Shown piece after piece: positions 1 to 7,622 of a stretch of 7,655 nt of DNA. The stretch is taken from contig DIUS01000131.1 in NCBI GenBank assembly GCA_002423075.1, forward strand, positions 1 to 7,655, given 5' to 3'. The stretch comes from Microbacteriaceae bacterium UBA6152. GTDB lineage: Bacteria > Actinomycetota > Actinomycetes > Actinomycetales > Microbacteriaceae. Position 1 is the first letter of the stretch; each line of letters opens with the position of its first letter. Both the position numbers and the translations under genes were made by a program. Below the pieces are notes generated by a model. The model had not been told where the DNA came from and did no database searches. It saw only the letters and a list, made by a program, of their open reading frames with translations.

Positions 1-78
1 GCGACGACTCGTCAGTACCCTCAGCGACGGGCGTCGTGTCGCTGCCCTGCGCGGCCGCGCGCACCGGCACCGTGTTGC

Positions 79-82
<4 letters not shown>
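1..82 (-). CDS. N-terminal fragment of gene downstream of pyrG, probably NUDIX hydrolase
   Basis: An open frame begins with ATG at 82-80 and runs off the left edge, giving 27 full codons that start MSNTVPVRAA and continue as a polar, Thr/Ser/Glu-rich stretch. The ATG overlaps the pyrG stop as ATGA, so it looks translationally coupled to pyrG. No clear Shine-Dalgarno sequence precedes it. The visible residues contain no domain. The NUDIX call (an ADP-ribose pyrophosphatase-like enzyme) rests only on gene order: M. tuberculosis has the NUDIX gene Rv1700 directly after pyrG (Rv1699), and I recall the same order in Microbacteriaceae. A disordered N-terminal leader before the NUDIX fold would be compatible. 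A short unrelated gene cannot be excluded. Confidence 0.5.
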
Positions 83-1848
<1,766 letters not shown>

Positions 1849-1859
1849 GGGGTTCAAGA

Positions 1860-1889
1860 GTATCTCACTGCGGCGGGGCTTCCCCTCGA
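1860..1889 (-). promoter_or_regulatory. Candidate pyrG promoter
   Basis: On the minus strand, a TCGAGG hexamer (1889-1884) and a GATACT hexamer (1865-1860) are separated by 18 bases. The second ends 11 bases before the GTG at 1848. An overlapping TACTCT at 1862-1857 is an alternative -10. Transcription would start only a few bases before the GTG, and no purine-rich ribosome binding site is visible, so a leaderless or nearly leaderless mRNA is likely. This is inferred from a weak consensus match and position. Confidence 0.35.
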
Positions 1890-1914
1890 CGCGCTGATCA
1901 CGCGAGCGTACGCT
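1886..1914 (+). promoter_or_regulatory. Candidate promoter of the lipoprotein gene (leaderless)
   Basis: TCGACG (1886-1891) and TACGCT (1909-1914) are separated by 17 bases. They fit a relaxed actinobacterial -35/-10 pair (TTGAC-like and TAnnnT). The ATG at 1922 begins 8 bases after the -10 element, which is about where transcription would begin. No Shine-Dalgarno sequence lies in front of the ATG, which agrees with a leaderless transcript. The -35 element overlaps the candidate -35 of the divergent pyrG promoter (1884-1889). Not proven by consensus alone. Confidence 0.4.
1905..1914. repeat. Perfect 10-bp palindrome over the -10 region
   Basis: AGCGTACGCT reads the same on both strands and covers the candidate -10 element of the lipoprotein promoter, ending 7 bases before its ATG. 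It could be a small operator half-site pair, or chance in GC-rich DNA. The same 73-base gap also holds GGGGCTTCCCC (1875-1885), a short inverted repeat, and TGATCA (1895-1900). Confidence 0.35.
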
Positions 1915-1921
1915 GGCGGCC

Positions 1922-2806
1922 ATGCCGACACTGCGTGCAGCCGCCGCCCGCGCGGCCTTCTGTGCCGCCGTGGTCGGCTCTCTCGCGTTCGCATCCGGAT
2001 GCTCGAGCCTCACCGGCCCGCCCGCCTCCGTCGCTCTCTCTGAAGATCAGGGCATTCCCGCCGACGCGCCGATCGTCGAGCCGTGGAACGACCCGCGGTG
2101 GAGCGGCGAGCCCCTCGGCTGGGTCTCCGACGACGGCGAGACGCTCAGCGTCGTCACCTTCGGCAGCTCGTCGTGTCCCTACATCGCCGTGCGCATCGAG
2201 GTGCTCACCGTGAGGCAGCTAGCGATCTTTTTCCAGAAGGGGCCGGCAGAGGCCTGCACCGATGACCTCGCCCCGCGCACGCACGTCTTCGCGGTGCCCG
2301 AGGGCCTCGATTCATCGTCGAACGGCCTCGAAGCCGAGGTGTCGCTCGCCGACAACGCCTTCGGCGCCGCCGAACCGACCGTCGTGAGCATGCCGTTCTT
2401 GCCGATCGGCTCGACCGCACCCCTCACGCCACCCGCGCCAGCCGCCGACTCGATCGCCGTCGAGGTCGTGCGCGGCACCCCGGCCGACATCGCGCTTGAC
2501 CAAAGCGACCTCGAGCGAGGCACTCCGTTGGCCTTCTGGGGCGTCGACCGTGCGACGATTCGCGTTGTCACATGGGGCAGCTCGAGCTGCCCTCCCATTG
2601 CTCGCAGCTTCTTGCCGGCCGAGCCCGGCATCGTCGTGCTCGACTTCGCACCGAACCCCGCCGAGTTCTGCACGGCCGACTTCGCCCCCACGACACACGT
2701 GCTCGAGACTCCGGCCGGCATCGAGACCGACGATCTCGCACTCACGGTGCTGCTCTCGGCCGCCGACGGCACCGCAGAGGAGTTCGCGGTGAGCATCCGC
2801 GGCTGA
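1922..2806 (+). CDS. Putative secreted lipoprotein with two tandem copies of an unrecognised domain
   Basis: This 294-residue protein is not recognised as a named family. The N-terminus (Arg5, Arg10, then the hydrophobic stretch AAFCAAVVGSLAFA) and the lipobox-like ASGC give a type II signal peptide with the lipidated Cys at residue 27. The mature protein should be anchored to the outer face of the membrane. It contains two related domains, about 62-156 and 201-293, joined by a Pro/Ala/Thr-rich linker (about 160-176). Each has V-V-T-F/W-GSSSCP (77-86 and 215-224), then Cys-Thr (112-113 and 250-251) and T-H-V-x-x-x-P-x-G (120-128 and 258-266). All three motifs are offset by exactly 138 residues. 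The cysteine pairs Cys85/Cys112 and Cys223/Cys250 could form one disulfide per domain. No catalytic motif is seen, so a binding or structural envelope role is a guess. The gene is transcribed divergently from pyrG and converges on recN. Its start is the first Met, with a probable leaderless promoter. Confidence 0.85.
   Translation: MPTLRAAAARAAFCAAVVGSLAFASGCSSLTGPPASVALSEDQGIPADAPIVEPWNDPRWSGEPLGWVSDDGETLSVVTFGSSSCPYIAVRIEVLTVRQLAIFFQKGPAEACTDDLAPRTHVFAVPEGLDSSSNGLEAEVSLADNAFGAAEPTVVSMPFLPIGSTAPLTPPAPAADSIAVEVVRGTPADIALDQSDLERGTPLAFWGVDRATIRVVTWGSSSCPPIARSFLPAEPGIVVLDFAPNPAEFCTADFAPTTHVLETPAGIETDDLALTVLLSAADGTAEEFAVSIRG
1991..2002. repeat. Perfect 12-bp palindrome encoding the lipobox
   Basis: GCATCCGGATGC is self-complementary and encodes exactly Ala-Ser-Gly-Cys, the lipobox of the lipoprotein. 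It joins the two orientations of the GCATCC hexamer, which is common across this window. A function at DNA or RNA level is not evident. Confidence 0.5.
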
Positions 2807-2820
2807 GTAGTCGACACCGC

Positions 2821-2855
2821 CTGTGACCGAGCGCACAACCGCGCGCTCGGCACAG
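2821..2855. terminator. Convergent hairpin, candidate bidirectional terminator
   Basis: An inverted repeat lies between the convergent lipoprotein and recN genes. The outer arms CTGTG (2821-2825) and CACAG (2851-2855) and the inner arms CCGAGCGC (2827-2834) and GCGCTCGG (2843-2850) give 13 base pairs with one bulged A (2826) and an 8-base loop. It starts 15 bases after the lipoprotein stop and lies 48 bases past the recN stop. No T-run follows on either strand, so it is a GC-rich hairpin of the kind proposed as terminators in actinobacteria rather than a classic intrinsic terminator. Confidence 0.6.
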
Positions 2856-2870
2856 CGACTGCACAGCGAC
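2851..2870 (+). repeat. Short direct repeat CACAGCGAC
   Basis: CACAGCGAC occurs at 2851-2859 and 2862-2870 (11-base period). A shortened ACAGCG follows at 2872-2877. It overlaps the right arm of the terminator-like hairpin. It is probably replication-slippage debris, and no function is visible. Confidence 0.5.
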
Positions 2871-2902
2871 GACAGCGCGAGAGTCGGGCCGCGGTCGACG
2901 CC

Positions 2903-4600
2903 CTAGCCGACGAGCTCGCGCGCCGTCTCGATGAGCTCGCGCGCGTGAGTCAGCCCGGTCTCGCTGTCGGGCAGGCCACTGAGCAGGCGCGCCATCTCGG
3001 CGACGCGGTCGTCGCCGTCGAGCTGCCGAACGCTCGACGCCGTGACGGCGCCGTCGCTGTCTTTCACGACGCTCAAGTGGTTGGTGGCGAAGGCCGCGAC
3101 CTGCGCGAGGTGCGTGACGACGATCACCTGTGCGGTCTGGGCGAGCCGCGCCAGACGGCGGCCGATCTCGATGGCGCTCGCCCCGCCGACTCCGGCATCC
3201 ACCTCGTCGAAGACGAACGTCGGCACCGGGTCGGTCGCCGCGATGACGACCTCGAGCGCGAGCATGACGCGCGAGAGCTCGCCGCCCGACGCGCCGCGAC
3301 CCAGCGGGCGCGGGTCGGCGCCCGCGTGCGGCTGCAGCAGAATCGACACGACGTCGCGGCCGCTCGCCGTGTACTCGTCGCGCTGCGCGACCTCGACCGT
3401 GATGCGCGCAGCGCCCATCGCGAGCGCGGCAAGCTCGCCCGTGACGCGCTCAGAGAGACGGATGCCCGCCACGCGTCGAAGATCGCTCAGCCGCTCAGCG
3501 AGGGCCATGACCCGGCCTCGGTCGGCGTCGACCTCGGCGCGCAGAGCGTCGATGCGGTCGCTGTCGTGGTCGAGCTCGAGCAGGCGCGTGCTGCCTGAGT
3601 CGAGATAGTCGATGACCTCGTCGAGGGTGGGGCCGTACTTGCGCATGAGCGCACTCAACTCGGCGCGGCGCTGCTGCACGGTCTCGAGCTCGCGGCCGCC
3701 GTCGCTGTCGAGCGAAGCGAGGTACGACGAGAGCTGGGTGGCGACCTCGCCCACGACGAAGCCAGCGTTGACGAGGGACTCGACGATCGGCTGCAGCTCG
3801 GCATCGTGCGACGCGACCCGGTCGACGGCCCGTCGAGCACTCTCGATGAGAGCGAGGGCATCACGCGCCTCGTCGAGGCTCTCGCTCGAGATCAGCTCGT
3901 GGGCCTGAGTCGCTGCGAGCCGCAGGTCTTCGATGTTCGTCAACCGGTCGGCGCGCTCGGTGAGCTCGACATCTTCGCCCGGGCGCGGCGCCGCTGCCTC
4001 GATCTCGGTCATCGCGAGACGCAGCTCGTCGGCCTCGCGCGCGCGACGGTCGCGGTCGGCGACGAGCACATCGAGCTCGCTCTGCGCGTCGTTGTAGCGC
4101 TGGAAGACCTCGCGGTAATCGCCGAGCACCTGCTGCAACTCGGGCCCGGCGAAGCGGTCGAGCGCTTCGCGCTGGGCCGTGGCCGACTTGAGGCGCACCT
4201 GGTCGCTCTGACCGTGCACCACGACGAGCTGCTGCCCGATCTCGTTGAGCACACCGATCGGGGTCGAGCGACCGCCGACGACCGCGCGTGAGCGGCCCTC
4301 TTGCGAGATGGAGCGGCTGAGGATGAGGGCGCCGCCGTCGAGGTCTCCCCCGGCGTCGCGCACGCGGTCGGCGACGGGGCCGTTCTCATCAACGTGCCAG
4401 TGTCCCTCGACGAGCGCCTGGCCCGAGCCCGAGCGAATGGCACCGGTGTCGGCGCGGTCGCCGAGCAGCAGGCCGAGCGCCGTGACGACCATGGTCTTGC
4501 CCGCGCCGGTCTCGCCCGTGAGGGCCGTGAAGCCGGGACCGAGCGGAAGACGCGCCTCGCCGATGACACCGAGATTGCGAATGGAGATCTCTTCGATCAC
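2903..4600 (-). CDS. recN: DNA repair protein RecN (SMC-like ATPase)
   Basis: RecN is a cytosolic SMC-family ATPase that acts early in recombinational repair of double-strand breaks. The 565-residue product begins (V/M)IEEISIRNLGVIGEA, the typical RecN start. It carries Walker A GETGAGKT (29-36) and VVVHGQSDQ (126-134). A long helical, charge-rich coiled-coil middle follows (about 150-385). The C-terminal half-head has the ABC signature ASGGELSR (437-444), Walker B FVFDEVD (462-468) and switch region THLAQVAAF (496-504). All ATPase motifs are intact and the length is normal for the family. The start is GTG at 4600. It overlaps the nadK stop as GTGA and has AGGAGG 10 bases upstream. Longer readings to 4783 are antisense-free extensions into nadK and lack homology. 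Scanning for a TCGAAC-N4-GTTCGA LexA box near the gene found none, so SOS control, if any, would act on the operon promoter outside the window. Confidence 0.97.
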   Translation of the reverse strand: MIEEISIRNLGVIGEARLPLGPGFTALTGETGAGKTMVVTALGLLLGDRADTGAIRSGSGQALVEGHWHVDENGPVADRVRDAGGDLDGGALILSRSISQEGRSRAVVGGRSTPIGVLNEIGQQLVVVHGQSDQVRLKSATAQREALDRFAGPELQQVLGDYREVFQRYNDAQSELDVLVADRDRRAREADELRLAMTEIEAAAPRPGEDVELTERADRLTNIEDLRLAATQAHELISSESLDEARDALALIESARRAVDRVASHDAELQPIVESLVNAGFVVGEVATQLSSYLASLDSDGGRELETVQQRRAELSALMRKYGPTLDEVIDYLDSGSTRLLELDHDSDRIDALRAEVDADRGRVMALAERLSDLRRVAGIRLSERVTGELAALAMGAARITVEVAQRDEYTASGRDVVSILLQPHAGADPRPLGRGASGGELSRVMLALEVVIAATDPVPTFVFDEVDAGVGGASAIEIGRRLARLAQTAQVIVVTHLAQVAAFATNHLSVVKDSDGAVTASSVRQLDGDDRVAEMARLLSGLPDSETGLTHARELIETARELVG

Positions 4601-5517
4601 GTGCCGCGAGCCTCCTCGTCGATCGGACCTCGCCAGCCGTGCACGGGCAGCGCGAACTTGTTCACCAAGCGGTCGGTGAAGGGACCGGGGTGCAGTCGCG
4701 CCAGACGCACCGGTGTCGACGAACGCCGAGCGACGACGCGCGCGCCTGTCGGCAGATCGAACGCCCGACGACCATCGCACCACAGCACGCCGACGCCCTG
4801 AGTTCGGTCGAGCACCTCGACCGCGAGTGAACTGCCTGGCCCAACGACGATCGGCCGCGCGAACAGGGCGTGGGCGCTCAGGGGAACCAGCAGCAGAGCA
4901 TCCAGGCTCGGCCAGACCACCGGCCCGCCCGCAGAGAAGGCGTACGCGGTCGACCCGGTGGGCGTCGACATGACGACTCCATCACAGCCGAAGCTCGACA
5001 GCGGCCGGCCGTCAACCTCGATGACGACTTCCAGCATGCGCTCGCGGCTGGCCTTCTCGACCGTTGCCTCGTTGAGCGCCCAGGTCTCATAGATGACCTC
5101 GGTGCCGAGTTTGACCCGCACCGAGAGCGTCATGCGCTCTTCAACGAGGTAGTCGCGATCGAGAGCACGGGCGACGGCGGACGAGAGGTCGTCGCGCTCG
5201 CTCTCGGCAAGAAAGCCCACGTGCCCGAGATTGACGCCGAGCAAGGGCGCCGAGCATCCTCGCGCCAACTCAGCGGCACGCAGGATCGTGCCGTCGCCGC
5301 CGAGAACGATGACGAGTTCGAGATCACCGACCCCGACGTCGCGGCCGAGCACGCGCAGGGCACCATCACCGGCAGCAGCGCGCAGGTCGTCGAGCGACTC
5401 CGCATCGACGACTGGCACCACACCCGCGGCGCGCAGCAGGTCGACAACCTCGACGGCAGCCGCGAGCGACTCGTGGCGGCCCGTATGGGCGACGACGAGA
5501 ATGTGCCGTTCGGTCAC
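4597..5517 (-). CDS. nadK: NAD kinase
   Basis: NadK phosphorylates NAD+ to NADP+ (ATP or polyphosphate as donor in actinobacteria), the only route to NADP in most bacteria. The product is 306 aa. The hallmark GGDGT motif is at 73-77 with the preceding strand LELVIVL. LGHVGFLAE (97-105) and the Asn-Glu pair at 149-150 follow. The glycine-rich substrate region DGVVMSTPTGSTAYAFSAGG (179-198) is complete. No key residue is missing. The start is GTG at 5517, giving VTERHILVVAHTGR, which matches the expected first beta strand. AGGAGG stands 7 bases upstream, and the GTG overlaps the tlyA stop as GTGA. The downstream stop overlaps recN in the same way. The in-frame upstream codons to 5610 encode tlyA sequence in another frame and are not part of the protein. 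In M. tuberculosis the equivalent is ppnK (Rv1695), between tlyA and recN. Confidence 0.97.
   Translation of the reverse strand: MTERHILVVAHTGRHESLAAAVEVVDLLRAAGVVPVVDAESLDDLRAAAGDGALRVLGRDVGVGDLELVIVLGGDGTILRAAELARGCSAPLLGVNLGHVGFLAESERDDLSSAVARALDRDYLVEERMTLSVRVKLGTEVIYETWALNEATVEKASRERMLEVVIEVDGRPLSSFGCDGVVMSTPTGSTAYAFSAGGPVVWPSLDALLLVPLSAHALFARPIVVGPGSSLAVEVLDRTQGVGVLWCDGRRAFDLPTGARVVARRSSTPVRLARLHPGPFTDRLVNKFALPVHGWRGPIDEEARGT
4611..4616 (-). promoter_or_regulatory. Ribosome binding site of recN
   Basis: AGGAGG on the minus strand lies 10 bases before the GTG at 4600, inside the end of nadK. It decides the recN start in favour of this GTG over upstream in-frame codons. Confidence 0.75.
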
Positions 5518-6389
5518 GATGGATCCTCCTGGCTGCTGACGTTCGGGCGGTTTCCATAGGCGGGTGTTCCGGGCAGCGCGCTCGCGAGCGCGGTCGCACG
5601 GCCCCTCCATTCTGTCGGATGCACCCCGGCACCCGGCCGAAAGACGGCCAGATACTCATGATTGCCCGCACTGCCGACGATCGGGGAGGAGAGAAGCTCG
5701 CTCGCCTGCAGCCCCACATCAGACGCCGCCCAGAGTACCGCCATGATCGCGTCGTCGCGCAGGGCTGCGTCACGCACGATTCCTTCGCGGATGCCCTTCC
5801 GACCGGCCTCGAACTGCGGCTTGATCAGCACGACGAGCGGCACCTCGATGCCGACCGTGGCGACGATCGCCGGCAGTACGAGCGTGAGGGAGATGAAGCT
5901 CAGGTCGGCGACCACGAGGTCGACGGGCTCGGCGCCCGACACCGCTCCCCCGCTGACCTCGGCAAGCCTGTCTGCCGTGAGCGCCCGAGCGTTCTCACCC
6001 TCGACGACGACCACGCGCGGATCGGCCCGCAGCGCGGGGTCGAGCTGCCCGTGCCCGACGTCGAGCGCGATCACCCGTCGTGCGCCGCGCTCGAGCAGCA
6101 CTTGCGTGAAGCCGCCCGTCGAGGCGCCCAGGTCGAGCGCGTGAGCGCCAGCAACGTCGAGCTCGGCCGCATCGAGCGCCGCCGCGAGCTTCAGGGCCGC
6201 GCGACTGACGTAGCGATCGTCTCCGTCGACCTCGAGGCGAGCATCCGGTCGCACCGCGTGCGACGGCTTCACGACCGCGCGCCCGTCGACCGAGACGCGC
6301 CCCTGCTCGATCGCCGCGCGCGCCGTGGTGCGCGAGCGGGCGAGGTCGCGCTCGACGAGCGCGAGATCGAGCCGCTGGGTGTCGGCCAT
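5514..6389 (-). CDS. tlyA: TlyA-type rRNA (cytidine-2'-O)-methyltransferase
   Basis: TlyA methylates ribose 2'-OH groups of ribosomal RNA using S-adenosylmethionine. In mycobacteria the targets are 16S C1409 and 23S C1920, and loss of the gene gives capreomycin resistance. The 291-residue product has an N-terminal S4 RNA-binding domain (about 6-56: RLDLALVERDLARSR, EQGRVSVDG). A FtsJ/RrmJ-like Rossmann methyltransferase domain follows (about 60-252) with SAM motif LDLGASTGGFTQ (85-96). The expected catalytic Lys67, Asp162, Lys190 and Glu245 are all visible, in RAALKLA, VADLSFI, LIKPQFE and NHEYL. Having an S4 domain with this length and an actinobacterial setting suggests the dual-specificity type II TlyA. 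The start is ATG at 6389, with GAGG 5 bases upstream. Codons before it up to 6560 lack homology. It lies 31 bases after the small gene and overlaps nadK by four bases. Older annotations call this family hemolysin A, which is misleading. Confidence 0.96.
   Translation of the reverse strand: MADTQRLDLALVERDLARSRTTARAAIEQGRVSVDGRAVVKPSHAVRPDARLEVDGDDRYVSRAALKLAAALDAAELDVAGAHALDLGASTGGFTQVLLERGARRVIALDVGHGQLDPALRADPRVVVVEGENARALTADRLAEVSGGAVSGAEPVDLVVADLSFISLTLVLPAIVATVGIEVPLVVLIKPQFEAGRKGIREGIVRDAALRDDAIMAVLWAASDVGLQASELLSSPIVGSAGNHEYLAVFRPGAGVHPTEWRGRATALASALPGTPAYGNRPNVSSQEDPS
5525..5530 (-). promoter_or_regulatory. Ribosome binding site of nadK
   Basis: AGGAGG on the minus strand sits 7 bases before the GTG at 5517, within the last codons of tlyA. 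Spacing and sequence are near ideal, so nadK is probably translated by fresh initiation as well as by coupling. Confidence 0.8.
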
Positions 6390-6420
6390 CAGCGCCTCGC
6401 CGCGATCGTCGCCGCGTCGA

Positions 6421-6603
6421 TCACGCCGAGCGGACGGCGTCGGCGTCGGTCGCTTCGAGGCGCGTGCGCAGCTCGTCGTGCAGCTGCCGGTAGGCCTCAC
6501 TGCGCTCGGTGAGCGGACGCTCGTCGATGAGCGCCAGGCGCGAGAGCAGAGCCTCGTCAACCTCAGCGTGCACCACTTCAGAGGCGTCGTCGGTCATGGT
6601 CAC
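6421..6603 (-). CDS. Small conserved-type protein between HAD phosphatase and tlyA (Rv1693 position)
   Basis: The frame encodes a 60-residue protein, acidic at the N-terminus (MTMTDDASEVVHAEVDE) and then probably helical (ALLSRLALIDERPLTERSEAYRQ and LHDELRTRLEA). It has no Cys, no signal peptide and no membrane segment. M. tuberculosis has a similarly tiny gene, Rv1693, at exactly this place between Rv1692 and tlyA. The position therefore supports a real gene, although I cannot align the two here. No function is known to me. Two starts compete: GTG at 6603, overlapping the HAD stop as GTGA like two other junctions in the operon, or ATG at 6597. No Shine-Dalgarno sequence is seen before either, so translation probably depends on coupling. 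A short helical partner protein for a neighbour is one possibility. Confidence 0.8.
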   Translation of the reverse strand: MTMTDDASEVVHAEVDEALLSRLALIDERPLTERSEAYRQLHDELRTRLEATDADAVRSA

Positions 6604-7622
6604 GACACTACCGCGAGGTGCATGAGCTGCTCATCGACATCGAGCCCGTAGATCTGCAGCCCTGAGGCGTAGATCGCCGCGGCACCCGCGCGCAGCAGAT
6701 CGAGCTCGTCAGAACCTGCGCGAGCCACTCGCACGACATGCTGCTTCATGCGCACGACGGCCTGCCCCACCTTGACCGTTCTCACGCCGTCGGCATCGAC
6801 GCTGCTCGTGACGGACGGGTAGGGAGTGAACAGCTCACGCAGATCACCGAGAATGTAGTCGGGCTGCATCGTCGCCGGCGCCGCGAGCACCTGCTTCGCA
6901 CGGTCGATGCCGGTGAGCACAAGGGCCGTCGTGAGCCCCGCGCGTTTGCCGCCCATAATGTCGGTGTCGAGGCGGTCACCGACGACGAGTGGGTTTGTTG
7001 CACCGAAGCGCTCGGTAGCGACCTCGAAGATCGCCGCCTCCGGCTTGCCCGCGAAGACCGGCAGTCGGCCGACCGCGAGGTGCACGGCCGAGACGAGGGT
7101 GCCGTTACCGGGCGCAATGCCGCGCTCGACCGGGATCGTCCAGTCGGTATTCGTCGCGACCCACGGAATGCCCGTGTGCAGCGCGAAAGAGGCCTCGGCC
7201 AGGTGCTCCCAACCGACGTGCGGGGCGAAGCCTTGAATCACGGCCGCTGGGTGGTCATCGGCCGACCGCGTGATGGCGAAGCCTGCATTCTCGAGCTCGT
7301 CGATGAGGCCATCTCCGCCGACGACCAGGATGCGCGCTCCCGGTTCGACGAGAGTGGCGAGCACGCGCACCGCGGCTTGGGGGCTCGTGACGACATCAGC
7401 CGCATCGACGGTCAGGCCGAGCTCGCGCAAGTGCTGAGCGACCTGCTCGTCCGTGCGCGAGGCGTTGTTGGTGATGTAGCCGACGCGCAGATCTCTCGCC
7501 GCCTTCGTGATGCTCTCAACCGCGTGGTCGATCGCACCCGGACCGGTGTACACGACACCGTCGAGGTCGAGCAGCAGGGCGTCTCGGCCGGTCAACGGCG
7601 TGGGGCGCGACCTACCGAGCAT
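6600..7622 (-). CDS. HAD-superfamily (subclass IIA) phosphatase with C-terminal extension, Rv1692-like
   Basis: This 340-residue protein is a Mg-dependent phosphatase of the NagD-like HAD-IIA group. Motif I is LLDLDGVVYTG with nucleophile Asp19 and acid/base Asp21. Motif II is TNNAS (51-55), motif III contains Lys193 in AGKPE, and motif IV is VVGDRLDTDI (213-222). The C2 cap domain lies between motifs II and III (about 60-185). About 70 residues after the core (270-340, including RTVKVGQAVVRM and IYASGLQIYGLD) form an extension. The M. tuberculosis relative Rv1692, a glycerol-3-phosphate phosphatase of lipid head-group recycling, has a GNAT-like C-terminal region at this place. The same substrate is a reasonable inference from gene order and domain layout, but is not shown by the sequence. 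The start is ATG at 7622, with GGAGAG 5 bases before it. The stop overlaps the small gene (GTGA). Confidence 0.92.
   Translation of the reverse strand: MLGRSRPTPLTGRDALLLDLDGVVYTGPGAIDHAVESITKAARDLRVGYITNNASRTDEQVAQHLRELGLTVDAADVVTSPQAAVRVLATLVEPGARILVVGGDGLIDELENAGFAITRSADDHPAAVIQGFAPHVGWEHLAEASFALHTGIPWVATNTDWTIPVERGIAPGNGTLVSAVHLAVGRLPVFAGKPEAAIFEVATERFGATNPLVVGDRLDTDIMGGKRAGLTTALVLTGIDRAKQVLAAPATMQPDYILGDLRELFTPYPSVTSSVDADGVRTVKVGQAVVRMKQHVVRVARAGSDELDLLRAGAAAIYASGLQIYGLDVDEQLMHLAVVS

Noticed and set aside
1849..1921. CTP-sensing attenuator or riboswitch leader for pyrG
   Set aside because: The space between the candidate promoter and the start codon is only a few bases, so there is no leader RNA to fold. 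The short GGGGCTTCCCC repeat lies upstream of the candidate -10.
2945..3598. Plus-strand open frame antisense to recN
   Set aside because: Same antisense shadow effect. The RecN ATPase motifs on the minus strand cover this region.
2903..4700. LexA (SOS) box near recN
   Set aside because: Looked for the actinobacterial TCGAAC-N4-GTTCGA pattern and saw only isolated half-sites, not a correctly spaced pair.
4601..4783. Longer recN reading starting at 4783
   Set aside because: The added residues are Arg/Ser-rich translation of nadK in another frame, while GTG 4600 has a strong ribosome binding site and the canonical RecN N-terminus.
5619..6512. Plus-strand open frame (297 codons) antisense to tlyA and the small gene
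   Set aside because: Antisense shadow of high-GC coding sequence. Low-complexity Arg/Asp/Glu/Leu composition and no domain.
2903..7622. RecN, TlyA, the small protein and the HAD phosphatase contain no cysteine
   Set aside because: Curious, but cysteine is scarce in cytosolic actinobacterial proteins and nadK in the same operon has three, so no shared cause is supported.
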